A DNA stretch of 9,698 nucleotides from Pirellulales bacterium (GTDB lineage Bacteria > Planctomycetota > Planctomycetia > Pirellulales > JALHPA01), in the NCBI GenBank assembly GCA_022842745.1, contig JALHPA010000056.1, positions 1 through 9,698 of the forward strand, written 5' to 3'. The notes beneath the pieces were generated by a model, which saw only the letters and a program-made list of their open reading frames with translations, made no database searches and was not told the origin of the DNA. Numbering within the stretch: position 1 is the first letter of the stretch; each line of letters opens with the position of its first letter. Shown piece after piece: positions 1-6,398 of the stretch. Made by a program: the position numbers and the translations under genes.

Positions 1-528
1 CGATTGCGGCTGATCGGGGGGGGGCGCAAGCAAGTTCTTGACTTGGGGCAGCGGCCAGATCAGCCAGGCGGTCGAGGCGGTTTGATCGGCCGCGAGTTTC
101 AGCGGCAGCAGGGAGCAGCCGGCGGAGAGGCCGGCCGATTGGAGCGCAAGCTTAAGGTCGGATACCCGGGCAGCCTCGAACCCGTCGGGCATGAAATCGT
201 CCGGGAGCAGGAGCATGCCCAGCTCCTGGGCGAGGGTCGTGAGCTTGCTCTGGCCGGTGGGATCGGGATTGGCGTACCAGGCTGGCAGGATGCCTGGGGT
301 TTCGGCGAAGACCACCGCGGCGCCGGTGTCGCCAATTGTCAGAGCCAGGCCGAGGCCGGGGCCGACGAATTCCGGGGGGCTGTTCGCCGGGTCGAAGGGC
401 TGCGGCTCGCCGATCGTAAGGGAGACCGGGCGATCGAACGTTCGGGTGAGGGCTTGCGCCATTTCGCCCACACCGGCCGCGCTGTGAGCGGTGATAGCGG
501 GAGCGAGTTCGGGGCCGAGTGTCGGCAT
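1..528 (-). CDS. Partial protein, N-terminal 176 residues; possibly FliM/FliN (flagellar switch)-related
   Basis: The minus-strand frame is open from ATG at 528 to the left edge, so the C-terminus is missing. An in-frame TGA lies at 564-562 with no ATG, GTG or TTG between it and 528, which fixes the start; no Shine-Dalgarno is visible. The protein begins MPTLGPELAP and is acidic and rich in Ala, Leu and Pro. It has alternating hydrophobic strands (for example GLGLALTIGDTGAAVVF near residues 58-74) and a conserved-looking block DPTGQSKLTTLAQELGMLLL near residues 88-107. It shows no signal peptide or membrane segment. The style resembles the N-terminal CheC/FliN-like region of planctomycete proteins annotated as FliM/FliN-family, but the diagnostic C-terminal SpoA domain would lie outside the window, so this is a weak recollection. 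A run of nine G (16-24 on the plus strand) near the edge is a possible slippage or sequencing-error site. The gene is divergent from nadA. Confidence 0.7.
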   Translation of the reverse strand, partial: MPTLGPELAPAITAHSAAGVGEMAQALTRTFDRPVSLTIGEPQPFDPANSPPEFVGPGLGLALTIGDTGAAVVFAETPGILPAWYANPDPTGQSKLTTLAQELGMLLLPDDFMPDGFEAARVSDLKLALQSAGLSAGCSLLPLKLAADQTASTAWLIWPLPQVKNLLAPPPDQPQS

Positions 529-654
529 GGCGCAGGAAGCAAAAGAGACGGAGTTTCGCCCTCATTATCGGCTGGCGGGAGTGCGGACTTGCGTCGGAGC
601 GGATTATTTGGCGGTTGGGGACGTGGTGAGAAATTGGGGTGATGGGCGCCATCG

Positions 655-690
655 CTTTTTGAACAAGGGTTTGCGCCTATAATTGGACGG
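655..690 (+). promoter_or_regulatory. Candidate sigma-70-type promoter for nadA
   Basis: A perfect TATAAT lies at 678-683. The -35 position 17 bases upstream (655-660, CTTTTT) is poor, and a better TTGAAC at 659-664 is too close. Transcription would start near 690, giving a leader of about 49 bases before the ATG at 739. This also argues against the in-frame TTG at 691 as start codon, because it would sit at or next to the first transcribed base. The motif is seen directly; promoter function is inferred. The 529-738 spacer shows nothing else I can name. Confidence 0.45.
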
Positions 691-738
691 TTGCACGTAT
701 CGACCCTGTTGGAACCTCCGTCGTTGCAAGAACTCGTC

Positions 739-1884
739 ATGAGCAGCCTGTTAACCGCCGCGGCGTCCGAGCCGCTGGAATTGAAGCCGTATAAGTCGCT
801 CTCCGATGCGGAGTTGACGGAGCGAATCCGCGCGGTGAAGGCGCAGTGGGGGGGCGAGTTGTTGATCTTGGGCCACCATTATCAGCAGGACCAGGTGATA
901 GCACTGTCTGACTTGCAGGGAGACAGCTACCAGCTTAGCCAGATGGCCGCCGCTAGCGGGGAATGCCGAGCGATCGCGTTTTGCGGCGTGCATTTCATGG
1001 CGGAAACCGCGGACATGCTCGCCAACCGGCCCGAGCGGCTCTCCGAGCGGGCAGGGGGGCGGGTGACGGTGGTATTGCCCGACATGGCCGCCGGTTGTTC
1101 GATGGCCGACATGGCGGCGATCGAGCAGGTGGAGCGGTGTTGGGAAGATTTGGGGGAGGTGATGGACACCGCGGACATTACGCCGGTGACGTACATCAAT
1201 TCGGCGGCCAGCTTGAAGGCATTTTGCGGGCGGCACGGGGGGATTGTCTGTACCTCGAGCAATGCCGCGGCGGTGCTTAAGTGGGCCTTTGAGCGAACCC
1301 GGCGGGTGCTGTTTTTTCCCGATCAGCATTTGGGCCGCAACACCGCCAAGGGGATGGGAATTCCACTGACGGAGATGTGCGTATGGGATCCGTATCAGCC
1401 GGAATTCGGAGGGAACGAGCGCGGGCAGCTTGAAAACGCACGGGTGCTGTTGTGGAAGGGGCATTGCAGCGTGCATGCGATGTTTCGAGTGGAGCACGTG
1501 GACCAACTGAGGGCCAAGTATCCTGGCATTCGCGTGCTGGTGCATCCGGAGTGCTCAATGGAGGTGCTCGACAAGGCGGATGTCTTTGGGAGCACGAGCA
1601 AGATCATCAAGACCGTCGAGTCGGCGGCGCCTGGGACGCGGTGGGCGATCGGAACCGAATTGCACCTGGTCAACCGGTTGAAGCATCTGCATCCGGAACA
1701 AGAGATCCACTTTCTGTCACCGGTGGTCTGTATGTGCGCGACGATGTACCGGATCGATTTGGCGCACTTGTGCTGGTCGCTGGAGAATTTGACCGCGGGA
1801 ACGCCGGTCAATGTAATTCGAGTCGACGACGATACGTCGCGGTGGGCGCTGGTAGCCTTGGAGCGGATGTTGACCGTGAAGTAG
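739..1884 (+). CDS. nadA: Quinolinate synthase NadA
   Basis: This cytoplasmic [4Fe-4S] enzyme condenses iminoaspartate (from NadB) with dihydroxyacetone phosphate to make quinolinate for de novo NAD synthesis. The 381-residue product carries the family motifs in order: LGHHYQ near 44-49 (substrate-binding His and Tyr), DSYQLS near 62-67, FCGVHFMAETA from 81, CTSSNA at 171-176, FFPDQHLGRN from 192, HPEC at 269-272, STSKII near 285-290, GTELHLVNRL from 305, and CMCATMYR near 331-338. The expected cluster ligands are Cys82, Cys171 and one Cys of the final CxC pair (331/333). I chose ATG at 739. The same frame extends upstream to a TTG at 691, but that would add 16 residues and lies at the predicted transcription start. 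No nadB or nadC is nearby. Identity is very secure; only the start is open to doubt. Confidence 0.97.
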   Translation: MSSLLTAAASEPLELKPYKSLSDAELTERIRAVKAQWGGELLILGHHYQQDQVIALSDLQGDSYQLSQMAAASGECRAIAFCGVHFMAETADMLANRPERLSERAGGRVTVVLPDMAAGCSMADMAAIEQVERCWEDLGEVMDTADITPVTYINSAASLKAFCGRHGGIVCTSSNAAAVLKWAFERTRRVLFFPDQHLGRNTAKGMGIPLTEMCVWDPYQPEFGGNERGQLENARVLLWKGHCSVHAMFRVEHVDQLRAKYPGIRVLVHPECSMEVLDKADVFGSTSKIIKTVESAAPGTRWAIGTELHLVNRLKHLHPEQEIHFLSPVVCMCATMYRIDLAHLCWSLENLTAGTPVNVIRVDDDTSRWALVALERMLTVK

Positions 1885-1910
1885 CGCCCGGCGGCACCGA
1901 GAGCGCGCTA
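1882..1910. repeat. Inverted repeat spanning both stop codons of nadA and aroE
   Basis: TAGCGC (1882-1887) and GCGCTA (1905-1910) form an exact 6-bp inverted repeat around a 17-base loop. The left arm contains the nadA TAG stop, and the right arm contains the aroE stop read on the minus strand. The two convergent genes are separated by only 23 bases. There is no T-tract on either side, so an intrinsic terminator is only a weak possibility. Confidence 0.3.
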
Positions 1911-2759
1911 AACGGCCAGGAATTCTTCGAGCGCCTCGCGCATCAGCGCCGAGTCGGGGGAGACACCCGTCCAAAGCTGGAAGCCGATCGCCGCCTGGTT
2001 CACAAGCATGCCCAGGCCATCCAGAGTCGTGCAGTTTCGATCGCGGGCCTCGCGTAGAAAGCGCGTGTCGGGGGGACTGAAGACGACATCGGCTGCGACC
2101 AGTGGCGCGCGGAGCGTCTCCCATTTGATGGGAACGCGCTCGTCGAAGTTGAACAAGCCGATCGACGTGCCGTTGATGAGCACATCGGTTCCGGAGGGGA
2201 TCTCAAGCTCCTTCTGCCAGGGCGCCGCTTGGGCGGCGATACCTGCGCGGTCGCGGAGCAATGCGGCCAGGGCTTCGGCCTTTTCCCCGGTGCGGTTGAC
2301 GATGGTGATCTCACCGGCCTTGGCCAGTGCGAGCTCGACAGCGATCGCGCGGGCGGCGCCTCCGGCGCCGAGGAGGACAATTTTTTTTCCGGCGGGATCG
2401 ATGGCGGCCGCGAGGGACTGTAGGAAGCCTTTGCCGTCAGTGTTTTCTCCCAGCAGTCGCCCGTCGCGATTGTGGATGCAATTTACGGCTTGCATGAGGG
2501 CGGCGGCCTCCGTCAGGTCGTCGAGATACTCGACGACGGCGACCTTGTGGGGCATGGTAATGTTGCCGCCGCGGAAGCCCAACGCGCGAACTCCGCGGAC
2601 GGCGTCCGCGAGCCGCTCGGGGGGGACTTCGAGGGTGAGATAACGCCAATCGAGGCCGGCAGCCGCGAAGGCTTTCTCCATCAAATACTGGGTGGGATTG
2701 CCGGCGACCGGTTGGCCGAGCAGGAAAGTGATTTCTTGCAGCGACGACACGTCATTCAC
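1908..2759 (-). CDS. aroE: Shikimate dehydrogenase AroE, variant substrate-site motif
   Basis: This cytoplasmic NADP-dependent enzyme reduces 3-dehydroshikimate to shikimate in the chorismate pathway. The 283 residues match the usual length. Seen: NITMPHK at 66-72 with catalytic Lys72, VN at 92-93, ENTDGKGF at 105-112 with catalytic Asp108, the Rossmann glycine loop GAGGAARA at 131-138, NRT at 155-157 (the usual NADP-phosphate site), INGTS at 195-199, and LDGLGMLVNQ at 246-255. Unusually, the N-terminal shikimate-binding motif, normally GxPxxxSLSP, reads GQPVAGNPTQ (15-24), so both serines are absent; the usual Tyr of the DxxYxP segment is Phe227. The start is GTG at 2759, inside the last codons of the upstream response regulator gene (8-base overlap), which implies translational coupling. 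AroE identity is secure, and the catalytic Lys/Asp pair argues for real activity. A related AroE-like dehydrogenase with a different substrate is less likely but possible. Confidence 0.93.
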   Translation of the reverse strand: MNDVSSLQEITFLLGQPVAGNPTQYLMEKAFAAAGLDWRYLTLEVPPERLADAVRGVRALGFRGGNITMPHKVAVVEYLDDLTEAAALMQAVNCIHNRDGRLLGENTDGKGFLQSLAAAIDPAGKKIVLLGAGGAARAIAVELALAKAGEITIVNRTGEKAEALAALLRDRAGIAAQAAPWQKELEIPSGTDVLINGTSIGLFNFDERVPIKWETLRAPLVAADVVFSPPDTRFLREARDRNCTTLDGLGMLVNQAAIGFQLWTGVSPDSALMREALEEFLAV

Positions 2760-3222
2760 TCCGCGGTCCGGTGTCGTCTTCCATGCCTTGGATGTATCTG
2801 CGCAGCCGCTCGAGCTCGTCGGTGACGTGGCGGAGCTTGAGCATGTTTTCGACGCGTTTGATCAATTCGACCTTGTTGACGGGCTTGCTGAGGAAGTCGT
2901 CCGTGCCGGAGTCGACCGCGCGCTCGATATCTCCCAATTCGTTGAGGGCGGTGACCATGAGGACCATGATGCCGCGGGTGGCTGGGTCTTGCTTGATTTT
3001 TTTGCAGACTTCAAAGCCGCTCAGTTTGGGCATCATGACGTCCAGCAGGATCAGGTCCGGATGGAACTGGGCGACTTTGTCCAACGTGTCGCGCCCATCG
3101 ACGGCGACGGCGATTTCGCAGTCGAAGTCGGCCAGGAACGCCTCCAGCAGCTCCACGTTGGGCTGGTTGTCGTCGGCGATCAGAATACGGCCTTTGCGAT
3201 CTTTTTTCTTGCTGGCGGCCAT
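2752..3222 (-). CDS. Stand-alone receiver-domain response regulator
   Basis: This 156-residue protein is a single CheY/PleD-like receiver domain that would be phosphorylated by a histidine kinase. Seen: the acidic pair Asp17-Asp18 (LIADDN), phospho-acceptor Asp61 in ILLDVMMP, Thr91 in VTA, and Lys113-Pro114 in LSKPVNK. A basic stretch (KKKDRKGR, 5-12) precedes the first strand. The receiver fold ends near residue 130, followed by a charged helical tail (about 121-147) that could dimerise or bind a partner. There is no DNA-binding, GGDEF or other output domain, so the output must be by protein contact. The start is ATG at 3222, about 36 bases below a predicted transcription start. Its last codons overlap the aroE start by 8 bases, so the two are almost certainly co-transcribed. 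No cognate kinase is present in the window. The REC call is secure; the pathway is unknown. Confidence 0.95.
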   Translation of the reverse strand: MAASKKKDRKGRILIADDNQPNVELLEAFLADFDCEIAVAVDGRDTLDKVAQFHPDLILLDVMMPKLSGFEVCKKIKQDPATRGIMVLMVTALNELGDIERAVDSGTDDFLSKPVNKVELIKRVENMLKLRHVTDELERLRRYIQGMEDDTGPRSE

Positions 3223-3264
3223 CCGGCAAAGGATCCTGTGGGGCGGCGGGCGTTAACTGCCACG

Positions 3265-3293
3265 ATTATAGCGCTCTGGGGCGGGGGACGGAA
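3265..3293 (-). promoter_or_regulatory. Candidate promoter for the response regulator-aroE unit
   Basis: On the minus strand a perfect TATAAT lies at 3270-3265. The hexamer 17 bases upstream (3293-3288, TTCCGT) is a poor -35 box. Transcription would start near 3258, about 36 bases before the ATG at 3222. This is the same pattern as at nadA: a strong -10 with a weak -35. Confidence 0.45.
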
Positions 3294-3340
3294 TATGACC
3301 GTTTTTGGCCGCTGCGAAAGGAAGGGGGACGCACGGGGCT

Positions 3341-3368
3341 GAGACAGGTCGTGCCGCCCAATTAGAAT
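3341..3368 (+). promoter_or_regulatory. Candidate promoter for the sigma/anti-sigma/PDZ cassette
   Basis: GAGACA (3341-3346, 4 of 6 matches to TTGACA) is followed after 16 bases by TAGAAT (3363-3368, 5 of 6 matches to TATAAT). Transcription would start near 3375, upstream of both possible start codons of the sigma gene. I do not see a clear ECF-type promoter, so autoregulation is not shown by the sequence. The rest of the 3223-3454 spacer shows nothing else I can name. Confidence 0.3.
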
Positions 3369-3454
3369 GGGGTTTTTTGGGCTTTCGAGGCGATTCAGTA
3401 CGATTTTCGGCGGATTAGAGCAAGATTGTGTCGCCCGCGGAAACTGTTTTTCGC

Positions 3455-4039
3455 ATGCCATTTCAGCACTTCCAACCCGCCGCGGAGACGGGCGCTATAT
3501 TGCGGCCGCCGTCGATTGATTGGCCGGGAGAGCTGGCGCGGCATGGGCGGTGGTTGCGGACGGTGGTATTGGCGCGGATGCGCGATCCCTTGGCGACGGA
3601 GGAGGTGTTGCAGGAGATGGCGTTGGCGGCGGTGCGGCAGAAATCGCCGCTCTTGGATCCGTCGAAGGCAGCTCCGTGGTTGTACCGGTTGGCGATTACG
3701 CAGGTATTGTTGTATCGGCGCAAGCACGGCCGGCAGCGGAAATTGACCGACGGGTACGCAAGACGATTTCGGCCGACGGAGCAGGACGAAAGGACGGCGG
3801 AGCCGTTGGAATGGTTGATGGCGGACGAGCGGCGGGGGCTGATTCGGCAGGCCCTAAGGCGGCTGGTGGCACGGGACGCGGAGATTTTGCTGCTGAAGTA
3901 CACGGAGGATTGGAGCTACCGGGACCTGGCCAAGCATTTGGGGATTAGCCATAGCGCGATTGAGACCCGGCTGCACCGGGCGCGGGCGAGGCTGCGGGCG
4001 GAACTAGCGGACTTGAAAGTTATCGAGGTGCGAACGTGA
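3455..4039 (+). CDS. ECF-like RNA polymerase sigma factor
   Basis: This small sigma-70-family factor would direct RNA polymerase to a specific promoter set. With the ATG start it has 194 residues. Region 2 spans about 28-90: HGRWLRTVVLARMRDP, a degenerate form of the usual DLVQE core (EEVLQEMALAAV, 49-60), then APWLYRLAITQVLLYRRK (73-90), the -10-contacting helix. Region 4 spans about 125-183: RRLVARDAEILLLKYTEDWS, then the helix-turn-helix YRDLAKHLGISHSAIETRLH (155-174) and an Arg-rich tail. There is no sigma-1.1 or sigma-3 domain. An in-frame GTG at 3428 would add nine residues; neither start has a convincing ribosome-binding site, so the choice is uncertain. The TGA overlaps the next gene's GTG by four bases (GTGA), indicating translational coupling to its anti-sigma partner. 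The family is secure; the regulon is unknown. Confidence 0.92.
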   Translation: MPFQHFQPAAETGAILRPPSIDWPGELARHGRWLRTVVLARMRDPLATEEVLQEMALAAVRQKSPLLDPSKAAPWLYRLAITQVLLYRRKHGRQRKLTDGYARRFRPTEQDERTAEPLEWLMADERRGLIRQALRRLVARDAEILLLKYTEDWSYRDLAKHLGISHSAIETRLHRARARLRAELADLKVIEVRT

Positions 4040-4929
4040 ATTCGATGGGGAGAACCGGCCGGTTTCCCGATCCGTCATTGCTGGATCGGCTTGTCGATGG
4101 GGAGTTACCCGTCGAGGAAGAGCAGGCGCTGTTGCGCTCGCTGGATGAATGTGGAGATGGTTGGAGGCGGTGCGCTTTGGCGTTTTTGGAAGCCCAGGCC
4201 TGGAAACGGGAACTTCGGGCGGGGAGCGGAGAGCCGCCGGCAGGCGCGTCGAGCGCCAGGGTCAACGGGAAGGCGTATTCAGGCGTGCTTGACGTTGACG
4301 GGAACGGCAGTGTCCAACCGGTTGGTAGTGTTCAACCGGTTGGTCGCGTTCCTCCGGTCGGTGATGGGTTCGATAGTGGGCACGTTTTGGCTGGTTCCTT
4401 AGTCAAGGGAGGTAACGGGGAAGCTCATATTCGGGCTGGGCGAAAACTGGCCTCCGGGATGCGGATGGCGGCGGTGGCTGCTGGCTTGGGGGTAGCGTTT
4501 TTATTGGGGGCATTGGTCCAGCGAAACTGGACGGCGGTGACAACGCCGCGCGGGGATGAGACTTTGGCGGTGGGGGGACCGCAAGGGGGCGAGTCCGCCG
4601 GTAAGACAGCGGTTTCCAATTGGCCCGCCGCGCGTGGCAACGGCGAGGGGGAAAGGGTTCGAGAGAATTCCGACGGCGTTTCTGATGAGGGGGAAGAGTA
4701 TCAGGCGATTGACGTGCCGCTGGTGCCGGTGCGGCAGGTCGATCCAACGTGGTTCCAGCGGCCTCCGGCGGCGTTGAACGAGGAGATGGTCCGCCAACTG
4801 CGCGGGCAAGGGTACGCGGTTGCTCAGCAGCGGCAGTACGTGTCGGTGATGCTCGATAACGGGCACCGGGCGATATTGCCTTTGGACGAGGCTCAGATTC
4901 GCTTTGTGGGACACAAGGCATGGCAGTGA
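4036..4929 (+). CDS. Membrane-anchored anti-sigma factor (non-zinc type)
   Basis: The 297-residue product would bind and silence the sigma factor encoded just upstream. The N-terminus (about 12-60) has the anti-sigma look seen beside such sigma factors: LLDRLVDGELPVEEEQALL, then DGWRRCALAFLEAQAWKREL. It has two cysteines (39 and 46) but no HxxxCxxC zinc motif. A low-complexity Gly/Ser/Val/Pro linker (about 61-130) includes a three-unit hexapeptide repeat (92-109). One hydrophobic helix (about 143-161, AAVAAGLGVAFLLGALVQ) is preceded by Arg and Lys, predicting N-in/C-out topology. The periplasmic part is a polar linker plus a compact C-terminal block (about 232-297) with WFQRPPAALNEEMVRQLRGQ and LDNGHRAILPLDE, which I do not recognise. 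The start is the GTG that overlaps the sigma stop; ATG at 4045 is an alternative. The anti-sigma role rests on position, N-terminal style and topology. Confidence 0.82.
   Translation: MNSMGRTGRFPDPSLLDRLVDGELPVEEEQALLRSLDECGDGWRRCALAFLEAQAWKRELRAGSGEPPAGASSARVNGKAYSGVLDVDGNGSVQPVGSVQPVGRVPPVGDGFDSGHVLAGSLVKGGNGEAHIRAGRKLASGMRMAAVAAGLGVAFLLGALVQRNWTAVTTPRGDETLAVGGPQGGESAGKTAVSNWPAARGNGEGERVRENSDGVSDEGEEYQAIDVPLVPVRQVDPTWFQRPPAALNEEMVRQLRGQGYAVAQQRQYVSVMLDNGHRAILPLDEAQIRFVGHKAWQ
4309..4362 (+). repeat. Three 18-bp tandem repeats inside the anti-sigma gene
   Basis: Units at 4309-4326, 4327-4344 and 4345-4362 are in frame and encode SVQPVG, SVQPVG and RVPPVG. Units 1 and 2 differ by one base; unit 3 is more diverged. 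Each of the first two holds the palindrome CAACCGGTTG. They lie in the cytoplasmic linker between the anti-sigma domain and the membrane helix, so copy-number change would only alter linker length. Confidence 0.8.
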
Positions 4930-5038
4930 ACTAGTGGGTCGGTCGGTAGTTGAACTGGCGGGCTGGGCGATCGCTGGTTTTGAGAGTGAGCGGGGGGGTG
5001 TGTGTGCGGGGATTGAGAATATCACCCTTTAATTTTTT

Positions 5039-5043
5039 AGGAG
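5039..5043 (+). promoter_or_regulatory. Shine-Dalgarno site of the PDZ protein gene
   Basis: AGGAG lies nine bases before the ATG at 5053, which fixes the start. It is one of the few clear Shine-Dalgarno sites in the window and suggests that the PDZ protein is translated independently of the upstream pair. The spacer from 4930 to 5052 has G-rich tracts but no promoter I can support. Confidence 0.65.
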
Positions 5044-5052
5044 ACGGAACGT

Positions 5053-6351
5053 ATGAATCGGGAAATGTGGCGGGCCGGCGCGGCTTGGGTGGGGATGGTG
5101 GGGTTCGTGCTGTGGTCGGGTTGGCACTCGCAATTGCGTGCGGACGAAGCGAAACCCGAGCAGCGGCAGGAGGTGCGGCTGGAGTTCGTCGACGTGAAGG
5201 AAGCGGAAGGGGGGGACTCGAAGGCGCGCATCGCCGTCGTTAAGGAGGTGGGAGCGGAGGGGCAGGCGGGGACAGCGGCCGCTTCGGAAGGCGCGCCGGT
5301 GTTTGCGTTTACCGAGAAGGTAAATACCGATGGGAAGGTCGAAAACCGGTTGATTCGGGTGGATGGGGGCAGGCTGACGTTGACCGATAATCCTACGTTC
5401 CTTGTGCGGTCTATTGCTGATGGCGAGCAATTTGCGGCCGGGAAGTACTGGATTGGGGTTGCTTGTTCGGAGGTTCCGCCGGCGGTGAGGGCGCAGGTGA
5501 AGCTGCCGGAGAAGGTGGGGCTGTTGGTGGAGAATGTGTTGCCGGACTCTCCGGCGGCGAAGGCGGGCTTCAAGCTGTTCGACGTGCTGATCGCGGTGGA
5601 AGACGGCGCGCCGTTCACGGAAGTGAAGCAGCTCTTGGCAAAGGTGGAGGAGGCGAAGCCGCTGAAGCTCAAGATTTTGCGCGGCGGCAAGGAGGAGGCG
5701 ATTGAAGTCACGCCGGCCGAGCGGCCGAAAAGCGAAGGGGATTTTCTGAAATTCGTGGATGTTCAAGCCCAGGGTGGAGCGGCGGGGGGGCTGGCGGCGT
5801 TTGTGGGGGGGGCGGGACAAGCGAGCGGCAATCTCAACTTGATCGAGAAGGCGGCTAAAGACTTCGTGCTCGTTCGTCCGTCGGCGGGTCTGATGCTGCC
5901 TCCGAACGTGGGCAAGCCGGGGTCCGGATTACCGGAGAATCTGCGGATCACCATTACGCGGGAAGGGAAGCAGCCGGCCAAGATCCTGGTCGAACGGAAG
6001 CAGCAGGAGGCGGAGAAGTGGGAAATCACGGAGGACAAACTGCAGGAATTGCCCAATGACCTCCGCCCGGTGGTCGAACAGATGCTCAAGGGATCGCCTG
6101 TCCAGATACCGTTGCCGCCAGGATTCAACCCGGGCGCGGGATTCGGCGGAATAGGGACGGGTGGGTTGCCTGAGCAGGCTGTCATACGGATGGGTGGAGC
6201 TCCGCCCCGGCTGCGACTGGAAGCGCGGGGAATGGTGCAGCAGAAGGGGGGCGAAGGAGACTTGCGACGGTCGGTGGACGAGGTCAACAAGAAGCTGGGC
6301 GAACTGCAACGGCAGATTAAGGAATTGGAGAAGGCTGGCGGCGAAAAATAG
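5053..6351 (+). CDS. Exported PDZ-domain protein with C-terminal coiled coil
   Basis: This is a 432-residue protein with a signal peptide (about 1-30: an early Arg, a hydrophobic core AAWVGMVGFVLW, and a likely cut after LRA), so it is probably periplasmic. Residues about 131-222 form one PDZ domain: YWIGVACSEV, then GLLVENVLPDSPAAKAGFK, DVLIAVEDGAPF and LKLKILRGGKEEAIEV. No trypsin-like or metalloprotease motifs are present, so it is not DegP, DegS or RseP. The middle (about 240-260) is a Gly/Ala linker. A segment near 260-345 resembles no family I recognise. A Gly/Pro-rich stretch (about 350-385) precedes a charged heptad-like helix (about 402-428, RRSVDEVNKKLGELQRQIKE) that probably forms a coiled coil. 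It lies 123 bases after the anti-sigma gene on the same strand with no terminator between, and its 3' end meets a strong terminator, so it is probably part of the sigma cassette. A role in sensing or modulating the anti-sigma factor is inferred. Confidence 0.88.
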   Translation: MNREMWRAGAAWVGMVGFVLWSGWHSQLRADEAKPEQRQEVRLEFVDVKEAEGGDSKARIAVVKEVGAEGQAGTAAASEGAPVFAFTEKVNTDGKVENRLIRVDGGRLTLTDNPTFLVRSIADGEQFAAGKYWIGVACSEVPPAVRAQVKLPEKVGLLVENVLPDSPAAKAGFKLFDVLIAVEDGAPFTEVKQLLAKVEEAKPLKLKILRGGKEEAIEVTPAERPKSEGDFLKFVDVQAQGGAAGGLAAFVGGAGQASGNLNLIEKAAKDFVLVRPSAGLMLPPNVGKPGSGLPENLRITITREGKQPAKILVERKQQEAEKWEITEDKLQELPNDLRPVVEQMLKGSPVQIPLPPGFNPGAGFGGIGTGGLPEQAVIRMGGAPPRLRLEARGMVQQKGGEGDLRRSVDEVNKKLGELQRQIKELEKAGGEK

Positions 6352-6398
6352 CCGCAGGCTGACTTGAGCGGTAAGCTCGGTCGGATACTAGTCAACCG

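Noticed and set aside
4..642. Long plus-strand open frame of 212 codons opposite the partial minus-strand gene
   Set aside because: Its product is Gly/Arg-rich low-complexity sequence with no family look, while the minus-strand frame gives a balanced protein with hydrophobic strands. It is a GC-rich shadow frame.
2692..3342. Plus-strand open frame of 216 codons opposite the response regulator
   Set aside because: The receiver domain on the minus strand has all conserved residues; the antisense frame is a shadow.
3356..3380. Possible terminator: CCCA and TGGG arms followed by six T
   Set aside because: The stem is only four base pairs around a 7-base loop and lies upstream of the sigma gene inside a likely promoter region, so it is too weak to call.
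4980..5020. Possible internal promoter before the PDZ gene (TTGAGA at 4980)
   Set aside because: No -10-like hexamer lies at an acceptable distance; the intervening sequence is G-rich.
5029..5820. Minus-strand open frame of 263 codons opposite the PDZ gene
   Set aside because: It is rich in Arg, His, Leu and Pro with no motif; the plus-strand frame has a signal peptide, a PDZ domain and a good Shine-Dalgarno.
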